NCBI GenBank assembly: GCA_030267565.1
Contig: BRXU01000017.1
Location: forward strand, 1,086,501-1,150,500
DNA: 64,000 nt
From: Pleodorina starrii
Lineage: Eukaryota > Chlorophyta > Chlorophyceae > Chlamydomonadales > Volvocaceae
Direction of reading: 5' to 3'
Shown here: positions 24,504 through 35,500 of the stretch, in pieces
Numbering within the stretch: the stretch's first letter is position 1
Layout of the letters: each line of letters starts with the position of its first letter
Notes under the pieces: model-generated
The model's input: only the letters and a program-made list of their open reading frames with translations
What the model was told of the DNA's origin: nothing
Database searches by the model: none
Translations under genes and position numbers: made by a program

Positions 24504-25905
24504 CGCCCTGCTGCTAACCACCTACTCTTCGGGGCTGGTGTTTTGAGGCCGATTGCGGCGGTGGTGGGAGCGACGACGTCCGCCGGGGCTGCCTTCCGGG
24601 GAGGCGGTAGTGAAAATTACGCAGCGCATCCATTGTGCATGTGTGCTGCGAGGCGCTGCACTTGCATGTGGGTAGATGACAGCGCGGCAAGTACATAAGG
24701 CGCCGCCGCGAGCCTGGTGTCCGGGGGAGGCCTCTGGCGTTTAGCGAGTGTGGTGTGGTTTGCAAGATTGCAACGCGCGCAACGCAGGCGCCTGCTGCGG
24801 CTAGATGCGTGGTGGCGTACGTTATGCAGGGTAGAGCTGCAACTAACGACCGGCCGCCTGCTTGCCTGTCTGCGCATCGCAGCTGGTACAGATGGTCGGT
24901 GTGTGGGTCTGTGGGATGGGTGCCATTGCATGGCAGCAGCAGAGCACATGCCGGTGGGCGCCCGCTGCTGCATGTATGAAAGGGCGGCCTCGTCCGCATT
25001 GCTTTCGGAGCGAGCGCGTAGGGGGGAAGGGGGAAGGGAGAGAGGCGGGGCTCGCGAAACGCCGGCCCAGCATGCCCCATCAACATACATATCGGTAGTA
25101 CAGCTGCGGAGCTCGCCTGCGGACTGGCTTCCTGCCTGCTTGCGGCTCGCGCTGCGGTGAGCTCCGCGGCTCGTGCTGCTCCCGCCGGCATGCGCGGAGC
25201 GCGCATTGCGTGCGTGCATGCTTCGCTTCATCGAAGCTATCACAGTCGTGACGGCGTGCGGAGCGAGAGTACGAAAGTGTGGCCGCGTGCAGCCGGTGTC
25301 ATGACCCTGTGTGGCACATATCCGCGGTCACAGTCACGGGGCCTTTTGCTTCCTGGATTGGCCTCTTCCCGCTCGACAGCGAAACCGAGGCGCTCGTGCG
25401 TCAACTTGGCGGCGTGCCTGGCTTCCGTCATGGATGGCGCGTGGTGGCGTTGTTTCGTGGATGGCGTGGATGGCGTCGCGTGAGCATGCTCCCAATCAAG
25501 CAGGGTAGGCGCGCACTCGCTCGGCATGTATGTGCGGGGCCTGCGTCAGCAGCGCTCAGGTAGGTGTGAGAGCGGGGAAGCGATAGAACATAGAAGCGAA
25601 GGGACTGCTGGCTGCTGCGCGGCTCGGCGTGCTAGAAGATACAGTACGGGGGGCGTCGGGGCATCGGGGGGTTACGCTCTCCGGGCTTAGCTTGTGTTTT
25701 ACTCGCTGTAGGAGCGGAGCTTTTGAACCTTGGTTCTGTCCGGGCCGGAACGACGGGGTCCATGTCTACCCACCGGCCTGCCATGCGCCACGGGGCGGGG
25801 AGGGACTAGAGCAGTACTGGAAGGGGGCTTTTTGAGGGGAGGGGGACGGTGCGTTGGTGGTGGTGGTGCTGATGGCGGCACTGTGTTTGAATGGAATGGG
25901 CTATA

Positions 25906-25910
25906 TGTAA
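25906..25910 (+). terminator. TGTAA polyadenylation signal
   Basis: First TGTAA found downstream of the stop at 24503, about 1.4 kb away. The 3' UTR of the HSP70-domain gene would then be 24504 to about 25925. No other gene is evident in that stretch. Confidence 0.4.
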
Positions 25911-25958
25911 CTGGAATGTAGGTCAGGAAACTGGCTTGCCGCAGCGATTCACGGCGGG

Positions 25959-26309
25959 TCATACACGCGTCCTCGTTGCCAGTCGTCTTGCGTAGTATAT
26001 GCCTCTCACGCGTTTCAACTGTTCACCTGGATTAAACTCATCAGGAATGCCGTGTGAATCTGCCTCACGGACCTCCATGCCCCTCCGTTTCGCTTCCATC
26101 GCGAAATTCACAAAAACGGGCCGTGAGGCAGAGGAATCCGTGCCAAATTTCCCAAAGAACCAACATGAATTTGTATGCCGCACGCAATTGGTGCGCGCAA
26201 TCGAACAGATAACCACGCAGGCACGACACATTATTCGATCAATGACAGGCCCTGATCGATGGTGACGTTCTCGACAGTCTCGACCAACTGGCTCCCTCCT
26301 CATTGACAT
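25959..26309 (-). CDS. Hypothetical ORF or 3'-terminal exon
   Basis: Open minus-strand frame of 116 codons. Its second half (SRPVFVNFAMEAKRRGMEVR onward) has protein-like composition without low complexity. No domain was recognised. Any 5' exons on this strand would lie to the right, where the retrotransposon now sits. It may be part of an interrupted gene or chance. Confidence 0.2.
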   Translation of the reverse strand: MSMRREPVGRDCRERHHRSGPVIDRIMCRACVVICSIARTNCVRHTNSCWFFGKFGTDSSASRPVFVNFAMEAKRRGMEVREADSHGIPDEFNPGEQLKRVRGIYYARRLATRTRV

Positions 26310-26547
26310 CGAGCGAGCGGTCCTGTACAGACATATGTGCTATGGATGTGATATGGATGGGGGCGGTTGCTCCTCTACAGGCCTCCATTTCGTGTGCGTA
26401 GTTCAGATCCCGCCGCCCGCCGCTTGAACGCTACGTATTCCAAATGCGTGAACTGGCGGTTTCGCCGCCGTTGCACCACGGCATGCAGGCACCAGTGTAA
26501 AAGCTGTACATCTCTGTTCGCTTTATCTTTCGGTCGGAAAAGTCGTG

Positions 26548-26560
26548 TTGCTTTCATATA
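26548..26560. repeat. Target-site duplication, left copy
   Basis: TTGCTTTCATATA, identical to 38011-38023. The two copies bracket the retrotransposon exactly. The first two bases could belong to the element's ATT tail, so the duplication is 11 to 13 bp. Confidence 0.92.
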
Positions 26561-29500
26561 GCGTCATACACAATACAATACCAGCAGCTGACCTCGACAG
26601 CTGACCAGGTTCGATTCAAACGCGTAAGTGCGAGCTCCTGGCCACGCGCGCGCATCAACTGGCGTTTGCAAATGCTTTGTCTGTTGATGCTAACCGTGTT
26701 TCTCTTGGGCGCCGAGGCCTGCCTCCTGGCTGAAGTTGGGGCGAGGGAAGAGTTCTGGCCGGACTATCGGGCCGGCCGTCTCATTGGCCCTCTGCCCCTT
26801 GGACTTCAGACCGTGGGAGATAAAGCAGAGCTACGACCGGTCTGCCTTGAAAAATGGCTAAATGAACAGGGAGACGCCCTACGCCGGGTCAATGGACGAA
26901 CCAAACTGACGCCCGCTGGAAGCTGGACGAACGTATTGTGCTGTAATGAAACGCATCTCAGCAGACTAACAGCTACGACCACAGAGCCAATCCAACCAGC
27001 ACACTCCCAAGCAATGGAAGAGCGCAATCATGGCCCGAGACGCTGGCCTCCGAAGCCTGCGCGCAACGAGACGGACAACATTAAGTGCAAATGGAATAGT
27101 CCGCACCCATTGCAGCCCCGAAAACCCATCCGACAGAAGCCCGCACTAGCGAAACATACGCAACGTGCTGGCACACTTAGTCGTGCTACCAAAACAGCAT
27201 CCTTTGAATCTACAAATAATGAAGCCCTACAAAACAACAGTGCCCCACTGAGAAGAGCTGCAACACTCGGTGAACGACCTGAATGGGACTGGAACGCGGA
27301 CGGATCGCCCTCGCCACGAACCTACCGGCTATGTGGAAGCTCCTGGAATGTTATACAGCACGAAGAATGCAGCAGCTGCCAATGGAGGAAGCCGAACCTA
27401 ATAGTCCGCCCGCCATGGGCCTCTGGGTCCCGCAAGCCACCATGGTCACCGGATAAAGCACAGCCTAATATGTGTGAGCCTCGACAAGATTCGATAATGC
27501 CAATGCAATGGCAAAACCCCCGCAATGCGAGGAAACTCCGGGAAAAGCAGTACATCAGTGAGCGGACGCCAGCAACTACCCACAGCAGACTATGCGAAAC
27601 CTCTGTCTCAATATGCGACGCATTTTCCACAAAGCAACGGCAAGCAAGAATGCTAAAACCTGCCTGGGAGCACCTGTACGGAACCCAGCCCGGACAGGCT
27701 TATAAACCGGCCGAGAACACAACACACCCTCTCCCATCGCCGCACCACGAGGCACTCAGCACCATGGCTCACTTTGTACCCCCGCACCTGGTCGGTCGCT
27801 GCACCATCGGTGATGAATACGGCGTCGTGGCGGTTCAGTCGCGCGCTCTCCCACAAAACCGACTTGAAGGGCTGAAGAGGCACGGCACCCTCTCAACAGG
27901 GGCTGCGAACGCCATTGAGTCGAGCGCCTTGAGGACCAACCGAGGCACATGCGCCGCGAGCGACGCACAGCCCTACGGCAGCCGCGAACCCACCCCACAC
28001 AGCGTGAGAGGCCGGGAGCGACGGAACCTGAACGCCGTAGTCAGGACCAGCCTCTGGCTGCTGCGCCAGACGGGCATGACCCTGCTCCACTGGCTTCAGT
28101 TTGCAATGATGGCATACATACAGTTTCATATCCTGCTGTATCGTTACATGGTACTGGCGCCCCTGGCCGTCGCCCTTGCCCTTTACTGTGCACGCACCGC
28201 CGCTCTGATCACCAAACACCTCGCACACAGACTTTTGGCGGCGACACGACTAACCATGCAAGCCAACAGAACGCGACGAATACATGCCGAATGGACTCGA
28301 GTCGCCCATACAATACTACTCATGCCCCTCGCATTCACCCCAACCGCCCTAACCCTCGCCCTACAACCCCTGAACGACGTCGTCCACTATCTGATCTCTG
28401 CATTCCTCCTGATCTGGGCGGGACGCCTGATCCTCGTAACACTCGCCCTACCCCGAGGTGCCGCCCTGCTCCGCACCGTACGACATGCCATACACACCTT
28501 ACACGTCGGCGCCCGCCAAATATGGAACGCACCCGGACGCCTTGCACATCAGCTGGCATTCCTCACCATGCTCACCCTGATCTGCTGGCAACTGATCACA
28601 GGGGACATCATTGCACTATACCTCGCAGCCGGCATCCTCCTCATCTCAAGAATTATGCAGGCCACACCACCATTAGCACGCCTCGTGCACGGTCATGTTT
28701 GTGCCTGTGCTCTCGCCGGTCTGCTCACACACGTCCCAAACACGAGCCAAGGCACGGTTGCGCCCCTCGCAACGGCGCTCGCTCTGCTAGTCTTGGACAT
28801 CCCGGAAGCGACCCGCCGCAACCGACAACAACATGAGCCCCAATACGGAGGGCCCGACGAGATCACGACCCGACACGCTGCAACACCTGCCCACACGACC
28901 GGCACAAACAACGCGCCGCGACGCCCCGAGGACATCCCCTGGCCGCCACCGGGACACCCGCCCGAACAGGAAACCCCCACCTACCACGAAAGGCAACGAG
29001 CGCAGATGTGCATGATTCACGCCATTAACAACCTGCTCGGGGGCCCGTACATCGACCCACCCCACGTACTAAGCTACTGCCGTACCATGACAACACACAT
29101 GCAGCAGCAAGGCCTCCATGCAGCGGCCGCCATCTGGAAGCACGCGCACAACCCCATCACGGGCCACTTCTCCACCATAGTGCTGAACCACTACCTGCGC
29201 CACAACGTACGGATCCGCGACGCCAGCGGCAACACACTCCACGGCACACACATCGCATCAGTGAGCACCGAGCTCCCGATCCGCAAAGGGGACCCGCTCG
29301 ACACCCTCTGGGCACAACTCCCCCCCCACGCCCAAAGCTGGGGTTTCATAGTGCATCTCGAAGGCCATGCCGTCGCGGTCCGAAGGCAACACACGCATTG
29401 GTTCATCATCGACTCGCAATCGCCGCGCCCTTCACGGCTGACAACCAATTGGCCCCTCGCTCACGGCACTATCTACTGCCTCCAGCACCGGCGCAACAGC

Positions 29501-32500
29501 GCCCCATGTCAAACACATGTCGACCTCCGGAATGTCACGCCACCTGAGCAATGGACCGCAACCCTGACGACCAACACACAGAACGGACCCGCCGCCACCA
29601 CCATGGACACGACGGAACAGCACCAGACTGGCCACGACGACACACGCACACCACCGGAACCCACCCCCACCGAAGCGCTCCCCTCGCCCTCCCACGAGGG
29701 GAGAGCGACTGCAGAGCACGAGGCACCCCGGTACACCGCCGCCAGCCCAAACCCCGCCCCGATGGAGGTAGATGACGCGGGCTCCCCCGAAATCGAAGCA
29801 CACATGCAACCGACGGAACCCGGAAGCCCCGAGGGCCCCCCGGCACATACCCCTGCCGACCCCAGCCCCATGGACACTGACGACGCAGAACTGGATGCGG
29901 AAATCCCGCAGCCTCCGCCGGATGCCAGCGACGCCGAGGGCGCCCCGCGGCCCGCGCAGCAAGACGTCCCTAGGCCCCGTAGAGCAACCGCGAATGCTCC
30001 TGAAGCGCGCCACGCCGACACGGGACGGGCCACCAGGCGCGCCCCCACTCCAGAGGCCGCGGCACCTGCACGCACCAGCAGAAAGCGGACCAGAAGGCAA
30101 GTAGGGCCCGCGCCCGCAACCCACACCATCACATATCACCTGCTCCGCATGCAAGGACTCCCCATCCGACAGGGCCATAACCGCACGGCCGCCGACGCAC
30201 CGGACGGAGCCGAGACAACCGAGACACCGCAACACAACCCACCGAACCCGGCCCCCGACCCGGTACGGCTGGCGGCGCACGGCACGACGCGCCCCACTCC
30301 GGAACGGGATGCAGCACGTCCACGCCCACGCAAGCGCCCAGCGGAAAGCTCCCCCCCTCCGCAGTCCCGCCCTAAACCAAAAACAGGACCTCAGCAACAA
30401 CACATGACGAAATACGCCCACCCCAAAAAGCCAAAGACGGACACCCCCGCCGCACCTGCCAAGGCGCCAGCGCAGACCGCCAGCGAGCCACCCCCGGCCG
30501 CACCCGGAGCACCACCGACCGGCTATCTCAAACTCGTTACGATGAACACGCGAGGCCTACAAGGGCACCGCGAGGGTATTTTGCGCCTAGTCGACGACCA
30601 CAAGCCAGATGTGCTGGTGCTCACCGAAACCAAGCTAAGCGCTCATCATCGGCGCGCTATTGCAAGCATGAAGCAAAGCATGCAGCCCTATCAGACCTAC
30701 CTGAGCAACCGCCCGCATGTCGCCGACCGCGCCAATCGGGAAGCAGGCGTCCTGATCGGAGTGGCGGAGCGCTTCAGTAGACAGGGCAGCGCCACCGCAG
30801 AACCTATACCCACTGAACTGGAAGGGTACATAGGGCATGTGCGTATAGCCCCCCCAGCCAGCTCCACCCTCCACATCATAGGGGTGTACTGCCCATCCGA
30901 CTCCACCGCACGGCAGAGAATATACGAATATGGTCGAGCGGCCTCGGCGCACGCCAAAGCGAAGGGTGAACACCTGGTCATGGCGGGCGACTGGAACGCC
31001 GTGCTCAAAGCGAGTGACCGGTCGACAGGCATCTGCAACTCGGACGACAGGGCACACAGATGCTTCTCAACGGACAGCGACCTACGACCAGTAGACACCA
31101 GGCGACGAGAATACACCTACACGCAGACGCAACTCGGACTCGACACCCACCTGAGCCGCATCGACGACGTCCTCCTTGCTCCCCAAACCACCGCCGCTGT
31201 GGCCAAGGAGGGCAATGCATACGAACAAGTGTACGATTGTGGAGGCAACTTCGACCACCGACCGCTGTGTACCCTCCTCCCCCTAGCGGGACTCCGCCTC
31301 CTCCCTGCCCCCGCTGCCCAGCCCCCCACAGACCTGAACCCCAGCTCATGGAGCCGCATCCAGCTGCCCATCCTCAAAGAAAGCAAAGGCAAAGCACGCA
31401 TGGAAATGGAGGCGACACTCACGGGCGCAATTACCCACCTGTTGGACGCTCTCCGCCCCGCGCACGAGACCATAACAGCCGCCTCCACCCAAATGGAGCG
31501 CGCCGCGGGCAAGGACCAGGCGCGGACGATCCTTGGCCACCTGCGCAATCACGAGGCCGTGCAAGCCACGAATGTCACTTCCCTAAGCCAAGAGCTTGGG
31601 ACGCTCATGCTGCAATGCCTCGGCATCCTCGAAAGTCACTGCCAACAAAAACCCCCCCGCTCAGGGAGACTGCACGCGCGACGGGGCATTGGCAGGCGCC
31701 TGACCCGTTTACATGATGAACACAAAGCACTGAAACGCGACCTCACGCAAGCACTGCACCCGCCGGGGGCCTCCCCCAACCCGACGAAAGCGACCCAACA
31801 ACCCCCATCACGGCACCCCCAGGAGGCAACGCCGGTCCCGAAAGCCACAGATCAGACCCCCGACCCACCTGAAACTGGTACCACCCGCCAAACACAAGGC
31901 CAGGGGGACCCATGGGACAACCTTGAAACCCGCGACCTGCGCACCGCGATCCGGAGCAAGGGGGACGAAATCAGGAAGGTGGTTAATGAGACGCGCAAAC
32001 TGCACATGCGCAGAGCAAGCAGGCGGCTCCAACGCCTTCTCACAAAGAAGCCAAAGCAGGCGCACAGGCAAATTCTGGAGCCTGACGATCAACCGCGAGG
32101 TATCGCGGCTATACGCCACCCCGAGGACGGGCACCTGTGCACGGACTCAGAAGGCATTCTCGACGCGCTACACACACACTTCGCCCTCCTAGCCAAGCCA
32201 GTCTCCGGTCCCCGCACAGGCAAATACCTCCCAGGCGAGGCCCCACGCAATTACCCCTGGGAAGTGGCTGGGGCCCCTGACCCACTCAGACAAGGCCTTG
32301 CACGCTGGGACGGTGCGCCCCCGTCCCTCCTCCCCGGAATCCTCGACCCATGCAACTTTCGCACCTGCCTAGGCCACCTCGCCCGCAACAAAGCCCCCGG
32401 GCCGGACGGCCTGCCCAATGAACTCCTCCAAACCCTTCCAGACGACCTCCAGACCGCAATACACCACCTGATCACCATAATGTGGGTCAAAGCCGAAATC

Positions 32501-35500
32501 CCCCCCCACTGGACACAATCCGACACAGTCCTCATCCCCAAGAAAGGAGACCCACTTCTTATTAAGAACAAACGCCCGATCGCCCTGGCCAACACCCTCT
32601 ACAAGCTGTACACCAGCCACATCACGCTAAACATCGTAACTTACAGCGAGCAAGCACACATCTTTACCGAGGCCCAGGAAGGGTACCTCCGGCAGCGCAA
32701 CACAGAACGGCAAATCCAGAACGTGCTGCACGCTATCGAAGACGCGGGCCTTACCGGGCGCGACCTGTTCCTCCTTTATATCGATTTCACATCCGCGTTC
32801 AACACCATCGATCATGATAAACTGCTTATGATCATGTACGACCTGGGCTACCCAGATGACCTCATCGAGGTGGTTTCGAACCTGTACTCGCACGCCGCGA
32901 CACGCATACGAACCGAGCACGGATGCACTGCGAACATTGCGATCGAGCGCGGAACGATCCAGGGAGACACGCTGTCACCCGTCCTGTTCATTATCTACAT
33001 GGAACCCCTCCTACGATGGCTGCACAGCGGCGGCAGGGGGTACCGATATGGCTGCCTCCGGGCGGAAGAAAACGATCGCCATCACTTCAGCTCGGGTGCA
33101 TTCGCTGACGACCTAGTTATCCTTACGAACGCGGTATCGGATCTGCGGCTCCAATGCTCAAAAATTGAACGGTATGCGAGGTGGGGGGCCCTCAAGGTCA
33201 ACGTGAGCAAGTGCCAGATACAAGGCATACTCCATGGTCGCGCGCGCTCGGACAAGGATCTGAGTAGAGGCCCCGGCACACAAAAATACCAGACCGCCCT
33301 GGAACGCCTTCTGAAAAACCAAATTCGAATAGACGACACGCCTATCCCGTACGCACCCCCCACGCAGCCGTACAAGTATCTGGGAGTACACATTACCCCC
33401 ACGCTAGACTGGGCAGAAGAAGTGGCCTATGTGCGAGCCGAGGTTGACAGACGAGGACGGGGCATTCAGAGCTCCCTCGCGACCCCCGACCAACGCATCA
33501 ACATGATCAGAACCCTCATACACCCCTTCGTGGCGTACAGCCTGCCCACCATGGCGTACACCCCACAAGACATTGCCAGTTTCGATGCGCAAATCGCGGG
33601 CATAGCCAAACGCAGCTACGGACTCAAGATGGGCTTCCCCACCCGCGCCATTCTCAACCCGACCGCGAGGCTCGGCCTGGGGGTTGGCACCGTACGCACC
33701 TTATACGCCGTCCGGGCGGCAAAGACCCTCGTCCTCTCCCTCAATGATGACGGCCGTCTCGGAGCGGTGACCAGAGCTCTCCTCCACCTGCAAAGTCGAT
33801 ACATGGGCACCGTACCGGCACATGAACTCAAACGGGAATGCCAATTCTACACCACACTGAAACAGCTCGCTCTCGTGAGGGAGGCGGGGATTGAACTCAC
33901 GGACAAAGGGACAGCATACGAAACGACAATGAGCAGCCTCGCCCACCTGATCGGATCTCTCAACCCAGCGGCCGAACCCAAGGCGCTTGCGCTCCTCTTC
34001 CGATGCGTACAACCTCTGCTTGAGCTGGGTCTCGACCTCCGGGCCCTGAGGGATCAGAACACGGGCACGCACATCATCACCACCGATCAGCTGCAACTAA
34101 TCGGAGGCCGGAACGTGGGATCGCGCCATAGGATAGCCCTGAACCAGCTCAGCCTCGCCATGAATGCCGACCCCAGCGTGCGGGCTCGGGCACCCAGATA
34201 CCGCGGATCCACATCTCTACCCCCCGAGCTGCGGCTCATTCCAGACAACCCCGGCCTGACCGGCCTAACCGACGAAACGGCTGGACCCAAACCCATACCG
34301 TACGGACGCATAACAAAGTACCTCGCCCCAAAGCCCCGTGACCCGGTCGAAGCCATGCAAACCGCACACGCCGACACAGCCCCCACACCCCCAGGCGTGA
34401 CAATCGCCGACGAGGCGACCCAACCGACGCCGCCCGGGGGCGCGACGGCAGATCCCACCACACGACGCTCGACGCCTAGATGTCACGCCCGGCAACACCA
34501 GCCACGGCGGCTAACCGACCGTGACCGCCTCAAAGCATACCTTTTGCGTCAAAACCTCAAGCCGGTAACGGGCATCGTGGACACCGACGCCATCGGCTGG
34601 AACCCCCGACACACCCCACTCACCATCCAACATTGCGAAGAGCTCCTACGCCACCCGCACCACAAGGGCCTGCTAACCAGGGTCGGCTCCGCCGAACGGC
34701 TCCTCCAGATGCTGCTGGGCGAGGAACCATGGCCTGCGGAGGTCCCGGCGCGGTATGGAATCAGTATCACGCAATTCCTCTTCGGAGACCAGGAAAGGGT
34801 GGCGTGCATCAACGCAGAAATACGTAAACGGGTCGCCGTCGACAAACCGACCCCAAAGAAGCAGCGCACAATCCACCCACCGAACCAAGGCACCCACCGC
34901 ACCTACTACCTGGTCGACTGGGAACGCACGGCAGTAACCAAAGGAGCCCTCGCCCTCTACGCTGCCAACGGATACCACCCCCAGGCGGTACACCCCCATG
35001 CGCCTCCCAACGGCACACCACCGCAGGTGGGCCTAGTCGAAGTAGACTGGGCGCCCACTCAAGACGAGGGCACGCGTCTGGCCCAACAAGATAACTGGAT
35101 CGAACTGCTCAATGCATTCCGGGATCGACGCGCTCAGGAAGCCGGACATGACCCGGGGCGCGCGGCGGAGACACGCGACAAGCACCTGACGGAAAGGCAA
35201 CAACAAGGTCGATGGGAAACCGAATGCCTAAACACGACCCGAGGGCAGCGCCTTCTCAGACAGTTTGTCGAAATCAACGTCCAACCGGGAAACCCGGACA
35301 AGGACATCTACCCCACAGGGCGTTACACTATCCAGATCGGCAAACACAACGGCCCCCTCTGCGGAACACCCTGGGAGGGTGACGGGGACATACCTGAAGG
35401 ACTGCAGACCATCGGACTGGCCCTCGTCTACGGCCCCCAAGGTAACTGTGTAGGCCAAATCTCCGTCTGTCGTCTCCGCAGCCTGTGGTACAGGTACCAA

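Noticed and set aside
26666..26671. TTG as start of the retrotransposon ORF
   Set aside because: The first ATG in frame is at 26672, and a eukaryotic element would normally use it.
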